Of a DNA stretch of 64,000 nt, positions 31,469-40,091 are shown in pieces; positions within the stretch are counted from its first letter, which is position 1, and every line of letters begins with the position of its first letter. This DNA is from Actinoplanes aureus (GTDB taxonomy: Bacteria; Actinomycetota; Actinomycetes; Mycobacteriales; Micromonosporaceae). The notes beneath the pieces were generated by a model. It was given only the letters and a program-made list of their open reading frames with translations, was not told the origin of the DNA and made no database searches. The stretch is taken from positions 1 through 64,000 of the forward strand of contig NZ_JADQTO010000029.1 of the NCBI RefSeq assembly GCF_015704865.1, read 5' to 3'. The position numbers were made by a program, and so were the translations under genes.

Positions 31469-32896
31469 AGCGTGGTGGTCTTCGTCATCCTGGCCGCCCT
31501 GGACAACGTCGCCATCGGGATCGTCCCGCCGCTCTACGGCAGCATCGCCACCGAGCTCGACGTCGGTGAGGGACACATCGCGCTCGCGACCACGATGATG
31601 TTCCTGTTCAGCGCGGTCGCGGCGATCGTTTTCGCGTACGTCGGAGATCGCACCGACCGTAAGCCGGTCCTGGTGGCCGGCACCCTGATCTGGGTGATCG
31701 GCACCGCCTGGTCCGGCCTGGCCGGCAGCTATCCGTCCTTCCTCGCCGCCCAGATCCTCGCGGCGATCGGGCTGGGCGGGGTGGCCTCGGTCAGCTTCGC
31801 CGTGGTCAGCGACCTGATCTCACCGAGGCGCCGCGGTCTGGTGATGAGCTTCTGGGGCCTGTCACAGGGCGTCGGCACCCTGGCCGGCACCCTGGTCGGC
31901 GGCATTCTCGGACATGGGGACTGGCGGCGGCCGTTCCTGATCACCGCGGCCGCCGGGGTGCTGGCCACCCTGGCCTATCTGCTCACCTACAACGTGCCGC
32001 GCGGGGAGAGCCAGCCCGAGCTCGCCGGGGTCGAGTACGACGAGCGCATCCACCACGAGGACATCCCGGTCATCCTGCGGCGGCGCACCAACATCTGGCT
32101 GATCCTTCAGGGCGGCACCGCGCAGATCGCGTTCGGCTCGCTGGTCTGGCTGCCGATCCTGTTCCGGGCACGGGCCGAGGACCAGGGGTACTCACCGGGT
32201 ACGGCGGTGCTGATCGGCAGCGTCTTCGCGACGATCTTCCAGCTCGGGGCGGCGCTGTCCATCCTCGGCGGGCTCGCCGGTGACCGGCTGCAACGGCGTA
32301 CGCCTCGGGGTCGCGCCCTCGTCGCATCGGTCGGCGTGCTCGCCGCCGTGCCGTTCTACGTGGTGCTGTTCTTCGTCCCCATGAAGATCACGGTGCCGGA
32401 CGGCGCCGGCACCGGCGCGGTGATCCGCGGCGTGCTGGCGAACGTGGTGACCGAGCCGACCGTCGCCGCCTGCCTGGCCACCGCGGTGTTCGCGCTGATG
32501 CTGACCTCGGCGAACTCACCCAACTGGTTCGCCATGATCGCCGACGTGAACCCGCCGCAGCACCGCGGCACCGTCTACAGCCTCGGCAACCTGGTCAACG
32601 GCGTCGGCCGGGCCGGCGGCAACGCCCTGGTCGGCGTGGCGTTCCATCGCCTCTCCGGCACGTTCCCGCCACCGTTGAACTACGCGGTCGGGCTCGCCGG
32701 GTTCGTGTTCTTCTTCGTGCCGACCGGGATCATGTACTGGCTGGCAAGCAGGACGGTCGCGGAGGACATGGCACGCACCCACGCCGACCTGCTGGCCGTG
32801 GCCTCAGAGCAACGCCCACACGGTGACATCGGTGGGGACGCGACCGTCGGCGTCCAGGGGCTCACTGCTCAGCAGGACCCGGGCCCCGTCCGGTAG
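31454..32896 (+). CDS. MFS transporter
   Basis: About 480 residues from GTG 31454 (AGAGG 7 nt upstream; ATG at 31436 is an alternative). Twelve hydrophobic segments with the MFS loop-2 motif YVGDRTDRKPVL (GxxxDRxxRR type) and the central loop. The N-terminal VVFVILAALDNVAIGIVPPLYG and a loop ~205-215 resemble the sugar-phosphate/spinster-type branch more than the drug exporters. It follows the pectinase operon terminator; uptake of oligogalacturonides or sugars is a guess from context. The last 93 bp are also read as the end of the convergent GH13 gene. Confidence 0.85.
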   Translation: MHRVYSVVVFVILAALDNVAIGIVPPLYGSIATELDVGEGHIALATTMMFLFSAVAAIVFAYVGDRTDRKPVLVAGTLIWVIGTAWSGLAGSYPSFLAAQILAAIGLGGVASVSFAVVSDLISPRRRGLVMSFWGLSQGVGTLAGTLVGGILGHGDWRRPFLITAAAGVLATLAYLLTYNVPRGESQPELAGVEYDERIHHEDIPVILRRRTNIWLILQGGTAQIAFGSLVWLPILFRARAEDQGYSPGTAVLIGSVFATIFQLGAALSILGGLAGDRLQRRTPRGRALVASVGVLAAVPFYVVLFFVPMKITVPDGAGTGAVIRGVLANVVTEPTVAACLATAVFALMLTSANSPNWFAMIADVNPPQHRGTVYSLGNLVNGVGRAGGNALVGVAFHRLSGTFPPPLNYAVGLAGFVFFFVPTGIMYWLASRTVAEDMARTHADLLAVASEQRPHGDIGGDATVGVQGLTAQQDPGPVR

Positions 32897-34414
32897 CGAG
32901 ACCGGCTCCGCGCCGAAGTTGGTGAGCACCACCAGGCCGTCGTTGCGGAAGGCGAGCGCGTCCGGGCCGCTGTCCAGCCAGGCCAGCGAGCCGGCGCCCA
33001 GGCCGTGCTCGCGCCGGGCCCGCAGCGCCACCCGATACAACTCGTAGGTCGAGCCGGGCACGTCCACCTGCCGGTCCAGGGCGTACTCCGCCCAGATCGC
33101 CGGCTGCGGCAGCCAGCTCGCGTCTGCCGGGCCGAAGCCGTAGGAGGGTGCGTCCGCCTCCCAGGGGATCGGCACCCGGCAGCCGTCCCGGCCCCGCTCG
33201 GCGTGTCCGGACCGCTCCCAGGCCGGGTCCTGCCGGTACTCGTCGGGTAGCGTGGTGTGCTCCGGCAGCCCCAGCTCCTCGCCCTGGTACAGGTACGCCG
33301 ACCCGGGCAGCGCGAGCATCAGCAGCGTCGCCGCGCGGGCCCGCCGCAGCCCGAGACCGGCGTCCGGCTGCGGGTCCTCGACGCCGATGCCGGGACGGCG
33401 TCCCTGGCCGACCGGGTAGCCCAGCCGGGACGCGTGCCGCACCACGTCGTGGTTGGAGAGCACCCACGTCGTGGTGGCTCCCACCGTCTCGTTGGCGGCC
33501 AGCGAGGAGTCGATCACCTGACGCAGCTCGGCCGGTGACCAGGGCGCCTCCAGGTACGGGAAGTTGAACGCCTGGTGCATCTCGTCCGGGCGCACGTACC
33601 GGGCCAGCCGCTCCTCGGGCTGCACCCAGGCCTCGGCGACCAGAATCCGCCCGCCCGGGTACTCGTCGAGGACCGCACGCCACTGGCGGTAAATCTCGTG
33701 CACCCCCTCCTGGTCCCACATCGGCGGCGGCGGACCGACCGAGTCCAAGCCACCGAGGATCACCGAGGGCGCGGTCCAGTCGGTGAGCTCGGCGTCCTTG
33801 ATCAGGCCGTGCGCCACGTCCACCCGGAAACCGTCGACGCCGCGGTCCAGCCAGAACCGCAGGATGTCCAGGAACTCGGCACGCACCTCCGGGTGGTCCC
33901 AGTTGAGGTCGGGCTGGGAGACGTCGAACAGGTGCAGGTACCACTGACCGTCCGGCAGGCGCTCCCAGGCGGAACCGCCGAAGACGCTCTGCCACGAGTT
34001 CGGCGGCTCATCGCCGTCACGGAAGATGTAGCGCTCCCGCTCCGGGCTGCCCGGCGCGGAACGCAGTGCGGCCTGGAACCACACGTGCTCGCTGGAGGTG
34101 TGGTTCGGCACCAGGTCCACGATGACCTTGAGACCGAGGTCGTGTGCCGTGCCGATCAGCTTGTCGGCGTCGCCGAGCGAGCCGAACCGCGGGTCGACGC
34201 CCCGGTAGTCGGCCACGTCGTACCCGGCGTCGTGCTGCGGGCTGGGATAGAAGGGCGAGAGCCACACGGCGTCCACGCCCAGCTCGCGGAGCTGCGGCAG
34301 GCGTGCGGTGATGCCGGGCAGGTCACCCATGCCGTCACCGTCGCCGTCGGCGAACGAGCGCGGGTAGATCTGATAGATGACGGCGTCGCGCCACCAGACG
34401 TCTGTGGAGGGCAT
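32804..34414 (-). CDS. Alpha-glucosidase/oligo-1,6-glucosidase, GH13
   Basis: 536 residues, GH13 barrel. Conserved regions: IVDLVPNHTS (region I), GFRVDVAHG with the nucleophile Asp (II), EAWVQPEE with the acid/base Glu (III) and SNHDVVRH with the transition-state Asp (IV). The N-terminal DAVIYQIYPRSFADGDGDGMGDLPGI is typical of alpha-glucosidases of the AglA type. It hydrolyses alpha-glucosidic ends of maltose, sucrose-like or isomalto-oligosaccharides inside the cell (no signal peptide). Its 3' end overlaps the convergent MFS gene by 93 bp. Nearest active neighbour on the same strand is the HD-domain gene 28 bp upstream. Confidence 0.95.
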   Translation of the reverse strand: MPSTDVWWRDAVIYQIYPRSFADGDGDGMGDLPGITARLPQLRELGVDAVWLSPFYPSPQHDAGYDVADYRGVDPRFGSLGDADKLIGTAHDLGLKVIVDLVPNHTSSEHVWFQAALRSAPGSPERERYIFRDGDEPPNSWQSVFGGSAWERLPDGQWYLHLFDVSQPDLNWDHPEVRAEFLDILRFWLDRGVDGFRVDVAHGLIKDAELTDWTAPSVILGGLDSVGPPPPMWDQEGVHEIYRQWRAVLDEYPGGRILVAEAWVQPEERLARYVRPDEMHQAFNFPYLEAPWSPAELRQVIDSSLAANETVGATTTWVLSNHDVVRHASRLGYPVGQGRRPGIGVEDPQPDAGLGLRRARAATLLMLALPGSAYLYQGEELGLPEHTTLPDEYRQDPAWERSGHAERGRDGCRVPIPWEADAPSYGFGPADASWLPQPAIWAEYALDRQVDVPGSTYELYRVALRARREHGLGAGSLAWLDSGPDALAFRNDGLVVLTNFGAEPVSLPDGARVLLSSEPLDADGRVPTDVTVWALL

Positions 34415-34442
34415 GGCCCCCAGCGTATGGCGGGCTCTGCCC

Positions 34443-35162
34443 TCAGTCGTCGAGGATGGCCGCGAAACGCTCCTCGGCGAGGTCCAGCTGGTCGAAGATG
34501 TGCTCCTTGGCCTGCGTCGACAGCGGCGTGTCCGATCGGCCCACCAGTTCCCGCAACTTGGGCACGAGCGGCCGATACTTCGTCGCCGACCGGTACGCCT
34601 TGTCGCTCGAGGTGTGGATGACCCCGACCCCGTTGTCGGTGAAGTCCGAGATCTTGATCACGCGGGCCCACGGGTCCCGTTCCAGGTTCTCCGCGACGTG
34701 CTCCCGGTACTGCTCGTGCCGATCCCGCGCGGGGTCGTACTCCGGGTTGGTGACCGACCGGACCAGCTCGGACACCCGCGGGTTGAAGCGGCGGGCCAGC
34801 TCGGTCAGCGCGGCCTCGGTGGCCACCGGGTACGACTCGTCCGGTTCGAGACCGCCCAGCTCCGCCGGGTGGTCCTCGACGGCGTCGTGCAGCAGCGCCG
34901 CGGTCAGCACGTCGGCGTCCCGGACGCCGTAATACCGGATGATGCGGATCGCCACCCGGAGCAGATGGTTCAGATAGGGCTCACGGACCCGACGGTCGTC
35001 GGCGTGCAACCTCGACGCGAGGTCGAGCGCCGCCTCCAGTTGCTTGCGCTCGTCGTCGGGGAAGGACTCCAGCTCAAGGCCGAAACGATCGCGCAGTCCC
35101 GCTTCGCCGTACACCTCCGTGATCGCGTGTAGTGGCATCGAGAGCAGCAACCGTGGTGCCAT
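34443..35162 (-). CDS. Single-domain HD phosphohydrolase, candidate (p)ppGpp hydrolase
   Basis: 239 residues, one HD domain. H66, H92-D93, E96-D97, D173 and N177 reproduce the metal and catalytic set of the SpoT hydrolase domain and of MESH1 (H35, H61-D62, E65-D66, D122, N126), with the same 26-residue and 4-residue spacings. There is an extra ~20 residues between the HD and the D173 motif. No synthetase, TGS or ACT domain follows, so it has the layout of a small alarmone hydrolase. It would act on (p)ppGpp in the cytoplasm; a broader nucleotide phosphohydrolase is the main alternative. No Shine-Dalgarno precedes the ATG, but TATATC lies 8 nt before it, which suits a leaderless transcript. 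Confidence 0.85.
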   Translation of the reverse strand: MAPRLLLSMPLHAITEVYGEAGLRDRFGLELESFPDDERKQLEAALDLASRLHADDRRVREPYLNHLLRVAIRIIRYYGVRDADVLTAALLHDAVEDHPAELGGLEPDESYPVATEAALTELARRFNPRVSELVRSVTNPEYDPARDRHEQYREHVAENLERDPWARVIKISDFTDNGVGVIHTSSDKAYRSATKYRPLVPKLRELVGRSDTPLSTQAKEHIFDQLDLAEERFAAILDD

Positions 35163-35204
35163 GCCGATCAGATATACCCGATCACAGTCGGCAATGGGTT
35201 TCCA

Positions 35205-36146
35205 TCAGCTACCCGATGTTGCCGGAGGCGCCGTGGGCGCGGGTGCCGCGGACGGCCGGGGCTTCGGTGAGGGCCGGCCGGCGACGGCCCGATTCGTCAT
35301 CACGGCGCGTGCGGCGGGGGTGAGCCGGACCGCGCCCATGGAGGCCTGCTTCAGCGACCACGGCTGTGCGGTCTCGGCGTGGATGCCGCGCTTCGGGGTG
35401 CCCGCACCGTCGGTGAACTCCTCCTCGGTCATCGCCTGGAGGGCGCTCAGCGCGACCCCGACGATGGTGGCCGCCGTGATCACCGTGATCGGGACCAGCA
35501 TGGTGAGCGGGCGGATTCCGCCGGGAAGGGGCGCGGACACGTGCAGCTCGATCGACATGGCCGCCATCCCGGTGTAGTGCATGCCGCAGACGGCGAGCGC
35601 CATGACCGCGGCGGCGGCGCTGACCCGCAGCCAGCCCCGTACCGACATGGCGAACCAGAGCGCCACCGTGCTGGCCGCGAAGGCGATCACCGTGGAGGCG
35701 GCCACCAGCAGCGGGTTGTAGTGGATGGTGGCCGGCAGGCGCATGCCCTCCATGCCGGTGAAGTGCATGGCGATCACACCGCCGCCCGTGAGCATCCCGG
35801 CCACGACGGTCTTGGCGGTGCTACGGGTGCCGTGCCCCACCACCATCAGTCCGACGCCGACGGTCAGCACCGCGAAACCGAGGCTGAGCAGGGTGAGCGC
35901 GAGGTCGTAGCGGACCGGGCTGTCCGGCACGTCGAAGCCGAGCATCGCGGAGAAGTGCATGAGCCAGATGCCGCCACCGCCGATCGCGAACGCGGAGATC
36001 ACCAGCCAGCGGTTGCGCCGGCTGCGGTTGTGCGCGTCCCGCGCCCGGCCGGCGCAGAGCAACCCGAGGAACGATCCGAGGAAGGCCAGAAGATAGGCGG
36101 CTATCGGGTTGTAGATCCCGTAGCTGAAGTGATGCACATGAGCCAC
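35205..36146 (-). CDS. MHYT-domain membrane sensor
   Basis: 313 residues, seven predicted membrane helices containing three copies of the MHYT motif: MHFSAM, MHFTGM and MHYTGM. MHYT domains are proposed to bind copper or sense O2, CO or NO. The C-terminal ~85 residues are cytoplasmic and of low complexity (Pro/Ala/Ser), without the GGDEF or EAL domains that often follow, so its output is unclear. It is a single gene: the HD gene lies downstream and a terminator region upstream. Confidence 0.9.
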   Translation of the reverse strand: MAHVHHFSYGIYNPIAAYLLAFLGSFLGLLCAGRARDAHNRSRRNRWLVISAFAIGGGGIWLMHFSAMLGFDVPDSPVRYDLALTLLSLGFAVLTVGVGLMVVGHGTRSTAKTVVAGMLTGGGVIAMHFTGMEGMRLPATIHYNPLLVAASTVIAFAASTVALWFAMSVRGWLRVSAAAAVMALAVCGMHYTGMAAMSIELHVSAPLPGGIRPLTMLVPITVITAATIVGVALSALQAMTEEEFTDGAGTPKRGIHAETAQPWSLKQASMGAVRLTPAARAVMTNRAVAGRPSPKPRPSAAPAPTAPPATSGS

Positions 36147-36237
36147 TGATGACCTCGCGAAGTCGGCGATCGAACGCCGAGATTGAGTCAGAAATCAGCG
36201 GCCGTACATCGCACGTCGTGTGCGGCGGTGCTCCAAA

Positions 36238-36298
36238 GAGAACCGGGGCCACCGTCGCGCTGTCCGGATCGGACAGGGCGGCGGCGACCCCGGTTCTC
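36238..36298 (-). terminator. Long hairpin terminator after the GPGG-motif gene
   Basis: An 11-bp outer stem (36238-36248 with 36288-36298) encloses a second, nested stem (ctgtcc/ggacag near 36260-36276). It is downstream of the leftward gene ending at 36348 and upstream of the MHYT gene. Confidence 0.6.
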
Positions 36299-36347
36299 GG
36301 GTCGTCATTACTGGTCAGGGGATAGCGGTCGGTACTTCCGGGGCAGG

Positions 36348-36494
36348 TCAGACGTTGAAGATGCTGACGCCGCCCGGACCCACGAGCAGGCCGACGACGA
36401 TCAGCACGATGCCCCACAGGATCTGCCGCCGGAACAGCGCGACGATACCGGCGACCACGAGGATAACGGCGAGGATCAGAAGCAGAAGTTCCAT
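36348..36494 (-). CDS. GPGG-motif small membrane protein
   Basis: 48 residues. Two hydrophobic segments (MELLLLILAVILVVAGIVAL and ILWGIVLIVVGLLV) are separated by FRRQ and end in the conserved GPGGVSIF tail. This is a widespread tiny actinobacterial membrane protein of unknown function. It is too short for many gene callers. Found on its own between the metallophosphoesterase and a terminator. Confidence 0.85.
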   Translation of the reverse strand: MELLLLILAVILVVAGIVALFRRQILWGIVLIVVGLLVGPGGVSIFNV

Positions 36495-36550
36495 GCGATC
36501 GAGGTACCCGGAGCCTGGAAATCGAAAACCTGTGATCCCACCCATCCGGG

Positions 36551-37294
36551 TTACGCGTGGGCCAATTCCATATCCACCGCGTCGGACAGCAGCTGGTACA
36601 CGTTGTACGCCTGCTTGATCACGGGGTGCGCGACGTTGCGGACCGGGACGCCGCCCGGAGTGCGGCCGCGTTCCGAGCCGTGGTGCGCGTGGCCGTGCAG
36701 GGCGAGCGCGGTCGGTGCCGAGTCGATCGCCTGCCCGAGCTGGTAGCAGCCGAGGAAGGGGTAGATCTCCAGCGGCTCGCCGACCAGGGTCTCCGGCACC
36801 GGGGAGTAATGGGTCAGCGCGACCAGGGCGTCGCACTCCACCGAGCGCAGCGCCTCGCCCAGGCGGGCCGAGATGTCCTCGGTGGTGCCCACGAAGTCCT
36901 TCATCTCGCGCTCGCCGAAGTTGCTCGCGCAGGCGCCGGCGAAGCCGCCGCCGAATCCCTTCGCGCCGGCCACGCCGAGTCGATGGCCCTTGATCTCCAG
37001 TACGGTCGCCGAGCACTCCAGCACGGTGATCCCGGCGTCGGTGAGCACCTTGGCGACGTCGTCCTGCAGGTCGCTCTGATGGTCGTGGTTGCCTAGCACC
37101 ACCACCACCGGCACCGCCAGGCCGCCGAACTCCTTGGCGAAACAGCCGGCCTCTTCGACGGTGCCGTGCCGGGTCAGGTCGCCGGCGACGAGCAGCGCGT
37201 CGGCCCGGTCGGGCAGTTGCTCCAGGGCCGGCCGGTAGCGGCCCACCACGTCCTTGTCCACGTGGACATCGCCTACGGCGGCGATCCGGATCAT
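36551..37294 (-). CDS. Metallophosphoesterase (calcineurin-like)
   Basis: 247 residues. Dinuclear-metal motifs: VGDVHVD (DxH), VAGDLTRHG (GDxxxxG), LGNHDHQ (GNHD/E), HYSPVP and HGHAHHG (GHxH). The family hydrolyses phosphomono- or diesters. It overlaps the upstream BON-domain gene by 4 bp (ATGA) and so is probably co-translated. Substrate not deducible. Confidence 0.9.
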   Translation of the reverse strand: MIRIAAVGDVHVDKDVVGRYRPALEQLPDRADALLVAGDLTRHGTVEEAGCFAKEFGGLAVPVVVVLGNHDHQSDLQDDVAKVLTDAGITVLECSATVLEIKGHRLGVAGAKGFGGGFAGACASNFGEREMKDFVGTTEDISARLGEALRSVECDALVALTHYSPVPETLVGEPLEIYPFLGCYQLGQAIDSAPTALALHGHAHHGSERGRTPGGVPVRNVAHPVIKQAYNVYQLLSDAVDMELAHA

Positions 37295-37539
37295 GAAATC
37301 TCCTCCACCTCGCTGGGTGCCTGCGCCCGGGTGATGCCGATGTCACAGGTGATCTCGATCTCGGGGAACCGGGTGGTGACCTGGCGGCAGATCTCGTCGC
37401 GCCGCTGGGCGCTCTCCACCTCACCGCCGAGCACCACGAGGTTCTCCCGGCGCTGCACCGTGATGCCCTGTTCGGAGATCCGGTCATCCTCGGTGAGCAA
37501 CCGTTGGATTTCGGCCTCCAGGTTGATCTGGTGGGTCAT
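37291..37539 (-). CDS. Small BON-domain-like protein
   Basis: 82 residues. It contains a hydrophobic-core pattern (QGITVQRRENLVVLGGEVESAQRRDEICRQV) typical of a BON (OsmY/nodulation) fold: beta, helix, beta-hairpin. No signal peptide. BON domains bind phospholipid or other ligands. It is coupled by overlap with the metallophosphoesterase downstream and follows the nucleotidyltransferase by 1 bp. Confidence 0.6.
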   Translation of the reverse strand: MTHQINLEAEIQRLLTEDDRISEQGITVQRRENLVVLGGEVESAQRRDEICRQVTTRFPEIEITCDIGITRAQAPSEVEEIS

Positions 37540-37540
37540 C

Positions 37541-38125
37541 TCATCCCCCTACCTTCAGCTCCCGCCCGCCCGGGAACGGGACGACGTCCAGCCGGTCCAG
37601 CAACACGAAGAACGCTTCGGCGTACGGCGACTTGGTGGTCTCCCGGCGCACCCGGTCCCAGTCGATCTGCTCGCGCAGTGACCGGGCGACCGGCAGTCCG
37701 GTGGCGAAATCGCAGTAGTGCTGGCTGTAGCTCAGCAGCTTGTGAATCATCAATTGGCTCGCCGAGAGCACCGGCATGTAGATCGCCTCGACCGAGATCT
37801 GGTCGGTGTCGTGCAGCGTCTCGTCGGTCACCGGCGACTCCACCGGGCGGTAGATCAGGTCCACCATCCGGCCCTCGTCGAAGACCTTCACCAGCCAGTC
37901 CTCGGGCGGCTGTTCGGTCTCGAATCCGACCGCGGCGAGCTCCTGCAGCGCCCGGTCCTTGTCCTGCTCGCGGATGAGAAAATCCACGTCGTGGTCACTG
38001 GAGTAGCCGCCGCGGGCGTAGACCGCGAAGCTCCCACCCAGTGCGAAGGGTATGTCGGCCGCTTTGAGCGTCGACGCCACGCGTTTCAACGTGACGGCCA
38101 AACCTTCGTCCACCCGGTGTGGCAT
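37541..38125 (-). CDS. Nucleotidyltransferase-family protein
   Basis: About 194 residues. The N-terminal half carries GGSFAVYARGG and a downstream DVDFLI segment, matching the GG-Ser...DxD motif of polymerase-beta-type nucleotidyltransferases, especially the HEPN-linked or lincosamide nucleotidyltransferase-like group. The C-terminal half is helical. The ATG at 38125 is chosen because GGAGG lies 5 nt upstream; a longer frame to 38179 lacks a site. It begins a three-gene unit with the BON and metallophosphoesterase genes. Target unknown; a toxin-antitoxin role is possible, but no toxin-like gene is adjacent. Confidence 0.75.
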   Translation of the reverse strand: MPHRVDEGLAVTLKRVASTLKAADIPFALGGSFAVYARGGYSSDHDVDFLIREQDKDRALQELAAVGFETEQPPEDWLVKVFDEGRMVDLIYRPVESPVTDETLHDTDQISVEAIYMPVLSASQLMIHKLLSYSQHYCDFATGLPVARSLREQIDWDRVRRETTKSPYAEAFFVLLDRLDVVPFPGGRELKVGG

Positions 38126-38251
38126 GGCGACCTCCTGTCCCGTGTCCGGTCCGTGAACGACTACCCGGAGTCGCCACACCTTGAACCCCTCGCCCCATTC
38201 TGGTACGGACAGGATCCGTCGCGGTGCGGAACGGATGGTGCGCCCCCGGGC

Positions 38252-38257
38252 TACCGT
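38252..38257 (+). promoter_or_regulatory. Candidate -10 box for a leaderless kinase transcript
   Basis: TACCGT (TANNNT class) lies 8 nt before the ATG at 38266, which has no Shine-Dalgarno. This matches the spacing of actinobacterial leaderless mRNAs. Confidence 0.3.
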
Positions 38258-38265
38258 CAGTTGTT

Positions 38266-38958
38266 ATGGCTCTCCTCCCGCAGTCTCCCCGGATCGGCCG
38301 CCGCGTCCGCACCATCGCGCTGGTCGGTATCGACGGCTCCGGCAAGACCACTCAGGCGCACCGGTTGGCGGCTGAGCTGGCCGCCGCCGGGCTGCCCGCC
38401 GTGTACCGGCGCAACGCCGGCGGGCGGCACTGGTTCGGCCGGGTCGCCGGGCTGGTCGGCAAGGAGGACGCCGAGCAGTTGCTGGGGCGCCGGGGCATGC
38501 TCGGCGTCGAGTCGGTGCTGCGCTGGCTCGCCATCGCCCGTACGATGCTGCGCCGCATGATCCGCCGGGACATCGCGGTGATGGATCGGTACGCGGTCTG
38601 CCAGTACGCGAGCCTGCGCGCCCGCGGTGCCCGCCCGGCCGCCGAGCGCCGCGCCCGCCTGGCCTACCGGCTCTTCCCGCGACCGGACGTGACGTTCCTG
38701 CTCGCCGTGGACCCCGAGGTCGCCCACGAGCGGATCGAGCGCCGCGGGTACGACCACGAGTCGATGGACTACCTGTGGGCCGCCACGAAGGCGTACGAGT
38801 CGCTGCCGGAGTACCGGGACTTCGTGGTGATCGACGCCAACGGCACGCCCGATGAGGTGAGCGCCGCGATCCATGCCGAGCTGGCTGCTTTCACCGAGCC
38901 GGCAGCGGTGCCCGCCGCGCGCCGGACCGAGCCGGAACCCCTTCAGGCCTGCCCGTAG
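38266..38958 (+). CDS. dTMP-kinase-like P-loop kinase
   Basis: About 230 residues. Walker A GIDGSGKTT (~18-26), a DR(Y/H) motif in VMDRYAVCQYAS, and LID-like RRGYDHES match the thymidylate kinase fold. Some typical Tmk residues are not obvious and the protein has an unusual middle region, so a nucleoside-monophosphate or other kinase role is possible; the cell should have a separate housekeeping tmk. The start is probably the ATG at 38266 (leaderless). It converges with the SDR gene and overlaps its end by 16 bp. Confidence 0.75.
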   Translation: MALLPQSPRIGRRVRTIALVGIDGSGKTTQAHRLAAELAAAGLPAVYRRNAGGRHWFGRVAGLVGKEDAEQLLGRRGMLGVESVLRWLAIARTMLRRMIRRDIAVMDRYAVCQYASLRARGARPAAERRARLAYRLFPRPDVTFLLAVDPEVAHERIERRGYDHESMDYLWAATKAYESLPEYRDFVVIDANGTPDEVSAAIHAELAAFTEPAAVPAARRTEPEPLQACP

Positions 38959-39632
38959 ACCGGGATCCGCGCGCCGCTCGTCGGTGCCGACGCGTCCGAG
39001 GCGAGGAAGAGCACCACGCCGGCGATCTCCTCGGGCCGTACCCAGCGGCTGCGGTCGGCGTCCGGCTGGGCCGCCCGGTTGCCCGGGGTGTCGATCACGC
39101 TGGGCAGCACGGTGTTGCACCGGACCCGCTGCTTCTTGTACTCCACCGCGACCGCCTCGGCGAAGGCCAGTACGGCCGCCTTGGCGGTCACGTATCCGGC
39201 CGCACCCGGGAACGGGGACAGCGCGGCCCGCGACGAGACACACACCACCGAGCCACCTCCCGCGGCGACCAGGTACGGAAGGGTCGCGGCCGTGGTCAGA
39301 TACGTCGACCGCAGGTTGGTCGTGAGCATCGCCTCGAACTCCTCGACCGGGGTGTCGGCGATCAGACCGCCGCCCGCGTACCCGCCGACCAGGTTCACCA
39401 CGGCCCGCAGCGGCGCCTCCGGATCGCTCCCGGCCACCTCGGCCGCCGCCCGGACGTCCGCTTCGACGGTCAGGTCCGCCTCCACCGGGATCGCGCCGGC
39501 CGGCAGCCGGTCGGTCGTCCCGGGCCGGACCGGGGCCACCACGCGCCACCCGGCTGCCAGGAACGCGGAGACCGTCGCCCCGCCCAGACCGCCCGTGCCA
39601 CCCGTCACCAAAGCCGTACGCGCATCCGTCAT
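38943..39632 (-). CDS. Short-chain dehydrogenase/reductase
   Basis: 229 residues, classical SDR. Cofactor motif TGGTGGLG (TGxxxGxG, ~10-17), NxxG-type NLVGG and the catalytic Ser with YVTAK (YxxxK) are present. It has an NAD(P)(H)-dependent oxidoreductase role on an alcohol or ketone of unknown identity. The C-terminus overlaps the convergent kinase-like gene by 16 bp. Confidence 0.9.
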   Translation of the reverse strand: MTDARTALVTGGTGGLGGATVSAFLAAGWRVVAPVRPGTTDRLPAGAIPVEADLTVEADVRAAAEVAGSDPEAPLRAVVNLVGGYAGGGLIADTPVEEFEAMLTTNLRSTYLTTAATLPYLVAAGGGSVVCVSSRAALSPFPGAAGYVTAKAAVLAFAEAVAVEYKKQRVRCNTVLPSVIDTPGNRAAQPDADRSRWVRPEEIAGVVLFLASDASAPTSGARIPVYGQA

Positions 39633-40005
39633 GCGGAGCAGCCTGTCATACCGACGGGGATGTGCTTTTCCTCACTTGTTCGAGGAAACTGGCCGCCACC
39701 TGGGAATGTCTGCGTCTCAAGAGATGTCACCCGTGTGGGCGAGTGAACTGTGGCGTGGTGTGGCGCATCCTGACCGATGGTCCCGTTCCGGTGCGGAGCA
39801 CGGGATTTCCTTCAGGCGTTTGTTTCAGGCTCGTCGCGGGCCGGCCGATGCTGCACATGAACCCCGCAGGCGTGAAACCCGTACACGGGGGTGATGAGCG
39901 TCGCGGACCCCAGGTGATGCCCGTCGCTGTGACGTTGAGAGGCCGAATGGTGTTATGAAGCGCGCCGAGGGTATCCGCCTGTCTACGGGACGGGCGCCGA
40001 GAGCA

Positions 40006-40035
40006 CGCACTCAGGTACCACGCACTCAGGTACCG
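40006..40035. repeat. Tandem 15-bp direct repeat upstream of the sigma gene
   Basis: CGCACTCAGGTACCA (40006-40020) is followed at once by CGCACTCAGGTACCG (40021-40035), then by a third, degenerate copy with an insertion. It may be a regulator site or replication slippage. Confidence 0.6.
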
Positions 40036-40091
40036 CGCACTGGGCTCTCAGGTAAGACCCAGGCATTCGTGACACTTTCGACCCACCAGCT

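Noticed and set aside
39703..39728. A second GGAAT-N18-GT(C) SigR-like sequence in the same gap
   Set aside because: The -10 part is imperfect (GTC) and there is no gene immediately downstream. Likely chance.
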